Positions 34,640 through 45,700 of a DNA stretch of 64,000 nucleotides are shown here, piece by piece. A model generated the notes under the pieces. The model ran no database searches and had not been told where the DNA came from. It saw nothing but the letters and a program-made list of their open reading frames with translations. This DNA is from Paulownia fortunei (taxonomy: Eukaryota > Streptophyta > Magnoliopsida > Lamiales > Paulowniaceae). Both the position numbers and the translations under genes were made by a program. The stretch spans positions 14,141,420 to 14,205,419 of the forward strand of contig CM033116.1 of assembly GCA_019321725.1 (NCBI GenBank), written 5' to 3'. Numbering within the stretch: position 1 is the stretch's first letter; every line of letters starts with the position of its first letter.

Positions 34640-35165
34640 TAAAATCTTTTATGTGATGATAAATGTCCAAGGATAATGTATTGCCACCATATTGACCTTA
34701 CCACATACTAAATCTCTTAGCTATTTACGGAAAGTATCCAAAGTTTTTTTAAAAGGTGAGGACACATGTTAATTGCCAATGTTTGCACATGCAAGTTCTA
34801 CAAAGTACAAAAAAGAAGAAGGTGGTAGTAACAAATATTTATCCAAAATAAAATATGAAAATACAGTTTTCCATCAAAAATGAGCGATCATGGTAAGGGC
34901 ATGGATTTTGTAAACACTATACATACCTTTGGTATCTTTTTAGATGAGATAAACTGAAACGTCTGGAGCACTTATAATGAGCTTGAAGCACCTCATCGTC
35001 AGTCATTTGTCTACCTTTATGGTAATCAATTTCAAAGCCTTCATAGCACTAAAGCAAGCCAACTAACTGAGCTGAAATTTTTTCACCGTTCCATGCCTAT
35101 ACAAGCTGAAATGTGATTTGGAGATAACAGAAAATCAGCAACAGGAGGCCGAACTAATCTGTAGT
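34640..35165 (-). pseudogene. AQR: Aquarius (intron-binding spliceosomal helicase) gene fragment, with intron
   Basis: Minus-strand sequence at 34927-35165 reads RPPVADF, then KSHFSLYRH, QLVGLL, YEGFEIDYHKGRQMTDDEVLQ and AHY. After a ~129 bp intron-like gap (donor GTATGT at 34921-34926, acceptor TTTGTAG ending at 34798) it continues as ELACANIG and, after frameshifts, LRDLVCGKVNMV and PW. From knowledge of the family this order matches plant Aquarius, an RNA helicase-like factor of the spliceosome, in the region before its helicase core. A stop in QLVGLL*CYEG and several frameshifts show it is dead. The kept intron argues for DNA-level capture or duplication, not retrocopying. Only about 120 codons of a ~1,500-residue protein are present. 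Confidence 0.78.
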
Positions 35166-35753
35166 AGACGAATAATAAAAATAACTCATAATAAGCATTT
35201 TTTAACTAAAATTTTAAATGTAACTTGGAATATCAAGTACATCAAGAAGGACTAAATTGAAAAAAAAAAGCCGAACTAAAAAGATCCAGTAGCAAATAAT
35301 TTTAGCATTCCAAGGAAAAGAAATCCTTATCATATAACACACAATAATGGATAATCATTCACCAATAGGAATCAAAGGCCACGAGGAGTACTAGCTCCAT
35401 GTTAGGATGATTAAAATGGATTGAAAAAATCGAGCTGAACTAAACAAAATAACACTGTGTTATAAGAGATCGACAAAATATGTTTTGTTTGTGCCAACTT
35501 AACTAAACTAACAAATACGCTTAAGATTTGTATGGAACAGATAGAAAAAGAGGAAGGACCAAAATTGCGAAATAAGCCTTCAAATTGTTCTTAATATCAA
35601 TTGCTAAAGAAGGCAAGAGTACCACAACCCACAGCTAAAATTACAAAAGGGCACATATAAAATTTTATAATCAACAATACATCTTATCATTAAAATTTAA
35701 TTTACATTACAATAGGCAAGATATAATGAATTGCTACCAAAAAACACATGTTA
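35166..35753. other. Noncoding stretch in the gene-fragment island
   Basis: A-rich and of ordinary complexity, with no repeat or coding signal that I can support. If the island is captured DNA, this may be intron or cargo spacer. Confidence 0.4.
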
Positions 35754-35906
35754 TCTCAAGTGGTATCTATATAAAAGAATAACTTCTAGTGTGAGGCGAT
35801 CCAAAATGTCAATCATTGCAGCACCGGATGAAAGTTCAAAGTTCATCATGGAGCGTAGTATGACAGGGATACCGTCTTCTGGAACTTGTTTGAAATAGTC
35901 AATAAA
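35754..35906 (-). pseudogene. Exon-like open segment, gene not recognised
   Basis: A 51-codon frame open from stop to stop reads YFKQVPEDGIPVILRSMM, then NFELSSGAAMIDILDRL. Its composition is protein-like (balanced charge, few Lys/Asn/Ile runs), unlike the surrounding AT-rich DNA. It does not fit the Aquarius segment that would precede 35165 on this strand, so it probably comes from another gene or a distant exon. A neighbouring minus-strand stretch at about 36310-36375 (YGEDLMKSANDDYKNG) also looks exon-like. Confidence 0.4.
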
Positions 35907-36655
35907 TTAGGACAATGACAATAAAAGAAGTGTATTTATGATTAATGTTGGCCTGTAAACATTTAATATATTGTGCAACAAATTTCAAGAAGATGAGCTT
36001 GATATTCTTGTTCACATGCAAGTTTCTAAATGTAGTATGTATACACTTTGTAATGCGGTATAATATCTTCCATTTGCCAGACTGGAATTTTCCATTTATA
36101 AATGTAAAATATTGCTCTTGGTTTTCAAATTGATATTACCAAGCCTTTATCATCACAATTAACTGCTTCAGCCCTATTTCCCAAGACGAAAAAGTGATAA
36201 TAAAAGTGAATTTAGTAAATCAGACTTACTTAGAATAAGAGACAATAGGCCTTAAAATAAAGAAACAAAACTTGAAAGGGAAACTGTGTGCATCATAAAG
36301 CACAATCTTCTTCCATTTTTATAGTCATCATTGGCAGATTTCATTAGGTCTTCCCCATAAGTGAATACAAAAAAAATAAGCACAATCTTCTTCTATTTTT
36401 TTAGTGGAAGTTCAAGCAATTGAAATATGCAGTAACAGGAATACCAGATTGTAATAAAAATCATCAACAACTGAAAATGAAACAAAGATAAATTACCATC
36501 CAATTCATTAGTGACTCCCCACAGAATAAGTGCTTAAACATTTTTCTTAAATATATGCCTCCCAATTTTCTAAAGTCTGAAAGCACAAAAAATGAAAAAA
36601 TGATTAGCATCACAATCAAACAAAGTAAAAGTTAATTTCACAACTTGAAACAGTG
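35907..36655. other. Spacer with a small direct repeat
   Basis: AAGCACAATCTTCTTC occurs at about 36299 and 36379 with similar following sequence, an ~80 bp direct repeat. No complete gene is visible. Confidence 0.4.
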
Positions 36656-36827
36656 GACGAAGTTTCGTAGGGATAATTTCATTTTCGTCCCTAAGCATAC
36701 TAATAAATCAATTTTGGTATCCCATGTTCCGACTCCATATTTAGTCCTTAACGTTTCAATTTTTCATCAAAAGTAGTCCCTCACTTAAGTTTCGTTAAAA
36801 TCTAACGTTAATGTCTACTTTAGCAGA
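36656..36827. repeat. Interspersed-repeat-like fragment
   Basis: Phrases such as 'cgtccctaagcatactaataaatc' in two parts and 'tagtccttaacgtttcaa' resemble 'regarded as a common plant dispersed repeat' sequence ends (GGGACTAAAT-type). There is no inverted partner in the window. The assignment is weak. Confidence 0.3.
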
Positions 36828-36864
36828 TTTTTTTTTTTTTTTTTTTTTTTGGGGGGGGGGGGGG
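36828..36864. repeat. Homopolymer block T23 followed by G14
   Basis: Twenty-three T are followed directly by fourteen G. The minus strand would be C14A23. Such a junction is prone to sequencing and polymerase error, so its length is uncertain. Confidence 0.9.
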
Positions 36865-36959
36865 CGGAGGAATTGGCCGCTGATTAATAGCATTTAAGAT
36901 GTACTTTATATATTTCTTAATTCGTATCAACAAGAAATAAAGGAGATGAGTGGTTTGTT

Positions 36960-38290
36960 TAGTTGTTAAGCACTTTGAAAAATAGAGGAAGAAGATTCTT
37001 AGGGGGTAATATAAATTTTTCAAAATTGGTGGTTGTTGCTTTTTGTTCCATCAGTTCTAAAGAATACTTTTGGGTTTTACTTTGTGTGAATTTTTGGTTC
37101 AATGCAACATCTATAATATTGATTTTATCGGGGTGGTAATTGATCACACAATCATAATCTTTTACCAATTTCAGTCATCTCCGCTGTCGTATATTTAACT
37201 ATTTCTACGTGAAAAAGTATTTGAGGCTTTTGTGATCTATATATATCTCGCACCGTTCACCATATAGATAGTGCCTCCATATTTTAAGCACAAATACTAC
37301 ATTAGCAAGTTCTAAGTCATGCGTGGGGCAATTCTTTTGATACTCTTTAAGTTTTCTGAATGCATACACAATTACTTTACCATTCTGCATCAGTACATAT
37401 CCTAATCCATTCTTCGACGTGTCACTGTAAATTATGAATTCTCCAGTACCTGATGGAATGAAGAGAATAGGTGCTGAAGTCAACCTCTTTTTAAGCTCCT
37501 GGAAACTTCGCTCACACATATCCGTCCATCTAAATGTCATCCTTTTTTTGGTTAATTGTGTAAATGACATAGCAATCTTGGAGAATCCCTCCATGAATCT
37601 TAAGTAATATCCAGCTAAACTCAGAAAATTGCGTACCTCCGAAGGATTAGTAGGCTGCGTCCAGTTGTTGATAGCTTCAACTTTACTTGGATCTACTGAT
37701 ATTCCTGCTCCTAATATAACATGTCCTAGGAATACCACGTGATCCAATCAGAACTTGCATTTCTTGAATTTGGCATAAAACTACTTCACTTTTAGGACCT
37801 CTAGTACTTGTCTCAAATGTGCGGCATGCTTTTCTTTAGTTCTGGAGTAAACTAGATTGTCATTGATGAACATGATAATGAATTTATCCAGAAACTCCTT
37901 AAACACTCTGTTCATCAGATCTATGAATGTCGCTGGAGTGTTAGTCAATTCGAACAACACCACCAAAAATTCATAGTGTCCTTATCTTGTACTAATTGCC
38001 GTCTTGGGGATATCATTTTCCTTTATTTTTAGTTGATGGTACCCAGAGCGTAAGTTAATCTTCGAAAATATTGCGACACCTTAAAGTTGGTCAAATAAAT
38101 CATCGATTCTGGGTAATGAATACTTATTCTTAATCATGACCTTGTTAAACTCTCAATAATTGATGTACAGTCTCATGGTGTCATCCTTCTTACGTACAAA
38201 TAGAATCGACACTCCCCAAGGTGAAAAGCTCGGTTTGATGAATCCCTTATCCAACAACTCCTACAATTGTACTTTTAATTCTTTCAACAC
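36960..38290 (-). pseudogene. Chromovirus-type Ty3/gypsy reverse transcriptase-RNase H remnant
   Basis: Minus-strand motifs in order: [15 protein letters not shown] (about 38250), [46 protein letters not shown] (37800-37966), catalytic FINDN in place of [12 protein letters not shown] (about 37740), then [14 protein letters not shown] and [18 protein letters not shown]. RNase H follows with [18 protein letters not shown]-like [10 protein letters not shown] and [13 protein letters not shown], and the end is [14 protein letters not shown] (37168). The lineage is the chromovirus type also seen at 47.8-50.3 kb. It is dead because the catalytic Asp pair is lost and frames are broken. Integrase is absent; homology stops near 36960. 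Confidence 0.9.
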
Positions 38291-38461
38291 ACAGCTTCTG
38301 GCATCGGTGCTTCTCCTTGTTCGACCTGTAGCCTCTTACTTCGACCTTCTTGTTGTTGGCCTTGTTCTCCTTAAAATTAAATCCTGACCTTTGCAGTTGG
38401 ACCAGCCTCTGCATTTGGACCGGCCTCTTTTGCCCCGCAATCCATCTCTATTGAGCACTAT
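38291..38461. other. Degenerate join between two chromovirus pieces
   Basis: A somewhat GC-richer stretch between the minus-strand pol and the plus-strand LTR remnant. It probably derives from the region before reverse transcriptase. No frame can be supported, and the plus-strand frame at 38160-38387 is an antisense shadow. Confidence 0.35.
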
Positions 38462-38935
38462 TTTTAATGATTGATGAAATTACACGTACTATATTTGTTA
38501 TTGCATCAGTTTCATCTTACTAAGCCTTTAGCTCATTAGATTCTTATGATGCAAGTGAAAATGTATAAGTTTACAGATTGACTGAGTTTCCAGAGCAGTC
38601 GGACAAAGATTCATATACCATGCTTCAAATAATTTTATAGCCTATTTTGAAAACTCTAATTTTGTATTTAAATAAGCTACTCTATTATGGTTTTGTAAAC
38701 AAATGTGTTAAACCATAGACGGGGTAATAACATATTTACTCAATTATGATTTATGTAAATGGTGTGTATTAAAATGAAATGAAAGAATAAATAAATTCAA
38801 GTTCTTTTCTCTATATAACAGAAAAAAGAACTTTTTATTAAAACCATAACTCTAGTAATGATAAAAAGTTAACATTTCTTGACTTAACTGTATCAGCTTA
38901 TTTGGGCCTCTGTAGTTAGGTTAAGAAGTGTTACT
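38462..38935 (+). repeat. Chromovirus 5' LTR (family P), 3' portion
   Basis: It is the reverse complement of the first ~470 bp of 39417-41706. It ends GAAGTGTTAC directly before a primer site. The 5' portion of the LTR is missing. Confidence 0.82.
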
Positions 38936-38939
38936 TTTA

Positions 38940-38951
38940 TGGTATCAGAGC
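38940..38951 (+). promoter_or_regulatory. Primer-binding site, tRNA-iMet type (intact)
   Basis: TGGTATCAGAGC matches the known initiator-Met tRNA primer site of chromoviruses and copia elements. It starts about five bases after the LTR end and fixes the orientation as plus. Confidence 0.9.
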
Positions 38952-39136
38952 AGAGGTTAAGTCGTTCCTAAAGACAAAAGAAGGCATATGAACACATCCT
39001 AGTTAGGAAACTCAGTCAACTATTTGTTTATTGCCTTTGTGTTTTCTTGATTAGATTTTATTTTATCTTATCGTCATGATTACACATTTATTACCACCTA
39101 ATGAATGGAATGAGATTGGGCAATGTATAGCAGGTC

Positions 39137-39411
39137 ATGTCACCAAAAAAGAAGACAAGGGATGATCATAAGGGTAATCATAGTTTTGTGGATAATTTGA
39201 CTAATCTTATTCAACAACAAACTAGAATGCATAGTGAAAAAATATAACAATTGGTAGATCTGCAACAAAGAAACCAAGAACAGAATCAACGACCTTCTCC
39301 ACTACAAGCTCAACAGGATACTTCATAAGATATGTATGAAAAAATTAGGATGATGGAACCTGTTGATTTTATTGTGGGTCTGATCCCATGGTTGCAGATA
39401 GATTGAATAGA
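39137..39411 (+). pseudogene. Chromovirus gag N-terminal remnant (family P)
   Basis: The likely start is [14 protein letters not shown] at 39137. A Gln/Asn-rich segment follows ([26 protein letters not shown]), then the PVDFIVG / SDPMVADRLN region that corresponds to the conserved PPxFxGGxDPxxA motif of plant chromovirus gag, here split by a frameshift. Stops occur near 39246 and 39328. The rest of gag is gone. The frame is cut by a solo LTR, and beyond it the homology resumes in the pol linker, so a deletion from gag into pol predates that insertion. Confidence 0.75.
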
Positions 39412-39416
39412 TAATC

Positions 39417-41706
39417 TGTAACACTCCTTAACCTAACTGCAGAACCTAAATAAGCTAATATAGTTAAATAAAGAAATATTAACTTTTCATCAATACTAGA
39501 GTTATGGTTTTGATAAAAGTTCCCCTTTTGGATATAAGAGAAAGAACTTAAATTCATTTGTTGTTTCATTTCATTTTAAACACACCACGTACATAAATCA
39601 AAACTGAATACATCTATTTACAAAACCATAATAGAGCAACTTATTTAAAAATAAAACAGAGTTTTCAAAATATGCTACAAAACAGCTCAAAGCATGGCAT
39701 ATGAACAAATCTCTATATGGCCACTCTAGAGACTCAATCAACCTCTAAACCTGTACATTTCCACCTGCATCACATGAATCTAATGAGCTAAAGGCTCAGT
39801 AAGGTGAAACTGATACAATAATAAATAGCGTATATGTAAATCACATAAATGATTAAATACATTATTCAATTTAATAAATAAATCATTCTTTAGGGCCCTT
39901 GAAGTGTGGTACCTAACTAATAGTGATAGATCGTGGTTTTCGAAACTTGTTCATAATGTTTGACCAATAAGAGAACAAATACGGGGTTTCCATACTTGGT
40001 CTTTCAACCTCATGTATTAGCCATATTCTATCTCATTCATTGTGGCTTTCCTATACCGATTTTTCATCCTCAAGTATTTGCCACCATTTTTTGGGTCCGC
40101 CGGTCCCTCCCGCGTCCCTTGTCTACCCGACCATCAATCAAGTACCATATTTCCTTTTCAAAAACCTCATTATATTCTTAATAGTGTCATGCTTCATGAA
40201 CCATAAATGCATCAAACATTGTATCATTTAACAAATAATAACAATCACATTGAAACATGAACAACATTATATGATTCTTGTGATACATCAAATGAAAGCT
40301 TCAACTTACCTCAAGTCCACTTTGTGCTAAGTGAAAAGGTCAATCTCTTTGGAAGATAGGATGTGTTAAGGGCCTAACATAATCAAATCATGTACCTTTC
40401 AATATCCTTTTAATAAATCACATAATCTATTCTAATTAAAATCATATACACTTTTTAATTTTTTTTGTAAACAATTCCATATCGATTACATTACTTCAAA
40501 AACATTACATACTCCATATTTACTAATAATTCAAGACAATAAAACATTAGATCAGCCATTAAATTACTATTAGGGCAGCCCCCAAACCTTGAACATAATA
40601 TCAAAATATCCAAATTAACATGGGGTGAATTTGATTCTAACTTAAATTGATTCTAACCATCAATTAAGCAAACTAATTGCTATTGTTCACAATCATTCAT
40701 AGAAACTTTCAAACATAATATAAACTTTACAACATCAATAAGAACAAGTAAATTAAGCATAATTCACAAAACTATCAATTTTGCTAAAAACTAGCTTAAC
40801 TAGCTTGATTTTGGCTTCAAGTGTAACGTAGTTAAGTTTTCAATCATACAAAAATATATTAAAACATGTAACCATTCAAGATACTACAAATTCATCATAA
40901 TAAACATTGAAAAAGAATATACCTTGATTAAGTTGGAATTAAGTTTCAAAATCAACGATTTCAAGCTTAAAGGGGTGGAAATTTATTCTAGTTTGTGTTC
41001 TATGGATTCCTATGGATTGAATTCAATTTTTGTGAGTATGAGAGTGTATAAATTTGGGAAAAACTTTGGAGAAGAATGGCTGGTCGTTTTTGAGGAGCTT
41101 CGACAAGAAAATAGGCTAAAAATGATTTTTTTGACATTTCAAATAGAGGTAGGTGGAGGATGATGATTGGTTGCCTCATGCTTGGTGTCTTCTCAAGACA
41201 AAAGCCACATTTTTGGGCTAGGGAGATGACAAAAATTAATGATTTGGTGTTATAATCAAGTGCAATGTGGTTTAGAATGATTTTATGCAACCTAATCAAC
41301 CAACCAATCAAATTATACCATTTTGCATACTTTTAGTTATTAGCCAAATGTAACATATTTCAAGAAAATATTTAGGCAAATAATTACTTTAGAATGTAAT
41401 AAGTATGGAGCAATACAATTAATTCATTTTATGGCCATTCAACACATCAATCTTCTTTATTCGAGATACCGAGCTTTTCACTGCAAAAAGGTACTTAAGG
41501 AATATGTTAAATCAAGAAACAAAAGTTTGATCTCATATTTTATGTACTAATGCATGTTAAAACATAATTGGAGCATATAGTAACAATTATTCATGTTCAT
41601 GCAATCATGCTATGTGTATGCCATAATCCGATAATGCGTATTGATTAGATGAATATTCATGCAAGATGCTTATTATCGGCTATGTAGGAGAGAGTTGAGC
41701 ATTACA
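39417..41706 (-). mobile_element. Solo LTR family P, copy 1
   Basis: The plus strand starts TGTAACACTCC and ends GAGCATTACA, with TAATC on both sides (39412-39416 and 41707-41711). It matches 42744-47762 once the nested family D LTR there is removed. It lacks that insertion, so 39891-39915 (GAAGTGTGGTACC) shows the empty site. It lies inside gag/pol remnants of its own family. Open frames inside (for example 41000-41311) are not genes. Confidence 0.9.
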
Positions 41707-41711
41707 TAATC

Positions 41712-41885
41712 CACATCTTCTCTTTTTATTATACAAAAGTCAATATTACTGGATTTGCAGAGATTAGTGCTTGAAATTGTACCTAGAGGGAAAATGTGTT
41801 CATTGTCAGCCTTAATGTTGAAACCTGTACTTCAAGATAGAATTAAGAAAGGTCAAAAGGTGTATATACATTTATGTAGACTCTA
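41712..41885 (+). pseudogene. Chromovirus pol linker (between RNase H and integrase)
   Basis: This matches the reverse complement of 49081-49200 almost base for base (TACAAAAGTCAATATTACTG; TGAAATTGTACCTA; CTTCAAGATAGAATTA). It is the continuation of the plus-strand family P element whose LTR and gag lie at 38462-39411. Confidence 0.8.
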
Positions 41886-41929
41886 CTAGACTGAACTATG
41901 GTCAAGAGAGTATTATGATTATCATAACT

Positions 41930-42380
41930 CTCTCTTATGAGGTCTAAACTCAACAAGTATCATCAAAGCATCTTTTATGCCTTGACTTTGTAGATCCAAG
42001 CCATGGTTCTGCAATCTATAAACAATCTAATGATGGACAGTGGCCATCATGGAGTTGGAGATTTGCTCTGCTCCATTTATCTATATCTGTATTTTTAAGG
42101 TAGAAGTAAAAGAGGGGTCTTTCAAAGAGACAACAAAATTGGGAAAGAACATAACAACAACACTCCTAGTGTTGAGAGTGGTAAGAACTGTACCAACGAC
42201 AACATGTTCATACTTCAAGAATCTAGTATCCAAAAGAGCAATTCTGGTTGTAACATGAGTATATCCTTCGGTTTTCCATCCATTGATAAACTCAAGTGGG
42301 ATGGAAAGAGTGATGAATGTGCTATTGTAGGGAGGCTGCAGTGATCCATTCTGGAGGATTGAATATACTTCTTTGTACTA
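41930..42380 (-). pseudogene. Plant pararetrovirus-like (30K superfamily) movement protein relic
   Basis: A minus-strand frame is open for 98 codons (42084-42377) with no ATG at its start. It includes NGWKTEGYTHVTTR, then IALLDTRFLKYEHVVVGT and TLNTRSVVVMFFPNF. From family knowledge, an LLDxRF segment followed by a Gly-containing stretch and an 'FPNF' block fits movement proteins of Caulimoviridae, which carry virus between plant cells. Beyond the stop at 42081-42083 the same frame continues as VYRLQNHGLDLQ and ALMILVEFR, consistent with the C-terminal part, broken by two stops. No coat protein or reverse transcriptase of viral type is visible nearby. It sits between chromovirus fragments. 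An endogenous florendovirus-like source is the most likely; a retrotransposon-carried copy is possible. Confidence 0.62.
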
Positions 42381-42404
42381 GGTTTCCTAATGGAAATCAA
42401 ATTG

Positions 42405-42743
42405 CACCATTTTGCATACTTTTAGTTCTAAGTCAAATATGACCTATTTCAAGCAATTATGTTGACATCTAATCATTTTACGATGTAATTAGTATGGAAG
42501 AACATAATTAATTCATTTTGTTGTTGTTCAACAAACCAATCTTCCTTAACCCTAGAAACTAAACTTTTCACTATAAACAAGCACTTAAAGAATATGTTAA
42601 ATCAAGAAATAAAAGTTAATATCATATTTCATGTTTGTGCAATCATGCTATTTGTATGCCATAGTCTGATAATGTGTACTGATTAGACGCATATTCATGC
42701 GAGATGCTTATTATTGGCTATGTAGGAAATAATTGGGTATTAC
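42405..42743 (-). repeat. Family P LTR fragment (5' start portion)
   Basis: It matches 41320-41706 and ends TTGGGTATTAC, the start of a family P LTR on the minus strand. It abuts the end of the next LTR copy with no gap, making an LTR-LTR junction at 42743/42744. Confidence 0.82.
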
Positions 42744-45700
42744 TGTAACACCCCTTAACCTAACTGCATAACCTAAACAAGCTGATACAGTTAAGTCAAG
42801 AAATGTTAATTTTTCATCAATACTAAAGTTATGGTTTTAATAAAAGTTCTCATTTTTAGCTATAAGAGAGAGCTTGAATGATTTTAAACATACTATATAC
42901 ATATATCAAAACTGAGTACATCCATTTACAAAACCATAATAGAGCGGCTTCATTAAAAACAAAATAGAGTTTTCAAAATAAACTACAAAATAGTTTGAAG
43001 CATGGCATATGAACAAATCTCTGTCCGGCTGCTCTAGAGACACAGTCAACCTCTAAACCTATACATTTCCACCTGCATCACATGAATCTAATGAGCTAAA
43101 GACTCAGTAAGGTGAAACTGATGCAATAACAAATAATATATATGCACATCTCACAAATCATTAAATGTATTATTCTATTTAATAACTTTCATTCATAAAT
43201 TATTCTTTAGGGCCCTCGAAGTATGGTGTGATACCCGATCCATTTACTACTCACATGGTCAAATATGATTCATACATTACATGTTAATTGTGTGCTATTT
43301 GCATTGATATGACGTCATATAATTTATTTTATTTTATACGGCGTTTTTAATCATTAAACTTAATTTTGAAACTCTCGCACGTATTGATTATCGAATCCCC
43401 TAACCTAAGTGGTTGATTTTGTATTGAGATAAGAAGAAATTGATGTATCAATATAGTGAATAGTGCTAGGTTACACGTGGTAACCTTAGGAGTTCGAAAG
43501 GTGTCACCGAAAAGTTTATAGAAAGTAAGTCGGTTCGATCATGAATTTTAATATTATATGAATATTTAAATCATACACTTGGGACAAATAGATATATAAT
43601 ATTATAATTTAAATGTTATATAACTAGGTTCATAGATTTGTAACACTATTGGTGCACAAACTTATCAATCGGGCAAAAACCGATAATTTTCGAGTGAAGA
43701 ACCTAATGAACGGATATAGGAATTAGCTATGGGAATGAATGGTGATGAAGATAGGTTGGAACCAAATAGGAATATGTGAGACACACAAGATTAAGGCTGC
43801 AAGATAAGGGAGAAAATCAGATTATACCATTACATGCCACCTCAAGCTTATGCCACCTCATGCTTAGAATTATCAAGCTAGCACCTCAACGTATTCTTCA
43901 CTCTTAAGCTAACAGCCATGACTTGAACCTTATTATGAACCATTTCAACTTCTAAATACATGGAAAAATATCTCTAAATAGGTCCTAAGTGATTCCAACC
44001 AAAAAAGGAGGCAAAACAAGTAAAGGAAGGAGAAATAACCAAGTTCAAGTAGAAAACTGTGCAAGGTGAGCTTAACCTATGGTTTGGCATGACTTTCAGA
44101 TTTATTTTAAGGTTTATTGGATTCTTAAGCATTGAATATTATTTAAAAATATGTTAGGATGTTATTAGATAGGCTTTGATGCATAAAGAAAGGGTTTGTG
44201 GTTGGAAATATTTGATAGAAAACACTTGTGCTAGAAACTGCCACCTTATTATATTCTTGTGTTTTAGGCTTCTAAAGTGTATGTTATGTTGAATAAAACC
44301 TATAATTATCATCATATACATATTTATATATGAGTTAAGAGTATTGGAATGAATTTTGATCGGTTAGAAATTGAAATAAAGAATGATATTGGAGAAACAC
44401 TCAAACTGCCAAAGTAGCAAAATCTATTTTGGTGTGCTGTGAAGGAGACTGAATTAGGGGAGATAAATCCATTAGTTTTGGCAATACTATATCCTAGTTG
44501 TCTCTGCATATATGTTATATAAGTGTGGTAAAAAGTTGGGAGAGATTGAATGTACGCAAGGGTGCCAAAACCATTAATGTCATGAAGTGTGCAAAATTGT
44601 CACGGTAGGAAAACAATCTATTTCAGTATATTGTGAAGAGAGCTGAACTTAGGAAGATATATCTATGAGTTTTATCAATTATATGATATGGTTACATTTA
44701 TATACATGTTATCTAAGTGTGGTAAAATTTTTGGAGTGATTGGATATGTTTAGGGATACCAAAATTATCATGCAACGAAATTGGACAACAAGTAAATATG
44801 AAAATATATATCAGTCCCATTTCATAACTTAGCATATTTCAACCTAAACATGTTGCTATTGAGTGTTAACAATTAGGTACTTGATATTAGAGTTATAATA
44901 CTTCAATTATATGATGTTTACATGTATCTAAGATGAGAAATTAAGATATTGGAGGGACTAGATTGGGTTCTAGTTTGTAAAACCTAGATAGCTTGGTGTT
45001 TAAGGTCTTAGTATGATATTCTATGCTTTCAACTTGCCAAATTAGGAATGGTGCTTGATGTTGGTAATATTACAGGCTATTTTACATCTAAGATTGGAGG
45101 GGAACAATAAACAAATCTAGAGTAAGCCATCAACCAAGTGAAGGTAAATAAAGATTCATTTGCAACTACAATGCATAGACATAGTAAATGTGTGATTTAT
45201 ATGTAATATCACAGATCATATGTGCAAAGCAGAGGATACACATTACTATCATTCATGTCCATTGAGCATACATACGTGGGCATTGACACGTGCATGCATC
45301 ATATACGAGTATTGTGATAAATCTTGCATTGCACGGCATGATTAAGGAAAATAATTTGTTGACCACTACTAGTGCACCGAAGCATGCATGGATTTGCATG
45401 TGTATGAGTATGCATAGATTTGCATGCTTATATGATTATTGGCCATTGGACTATGGCGGTGTACAGAGCTCTTTTTCGGTGTATGGGATAGTAGCATTGG
45501 TTAGGGGCCCAAGAAAGAAATGATTTTGAGAGAAATATTTGATGTATAAAATTGCATTGTGGCATAGCATTTTGAGATGCATGACTTGATATTGTGGATT
45601 ATTCTTTGACATGCATAATCATTACTTGCTGAGCGTTAGCTCATATAGTTTATGCATTGTAGGTGAGTACGATGATGCTTGAAGCATCTTTTACTGGTTG

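Noticed and set aside
38160..38387. 75-codon plus-strand frame
   Set aside because: It is antisense to chromovirus reverse transcriptase (PRIDDLFDQ region).
40000..41311. Several 60-100 codon frames on both strands
   Set aside because: They lie inside solo LTR P1. Counterparts in LTR P2 (47184-47483) differ by frameshifts, as expected for noncoding LTR.
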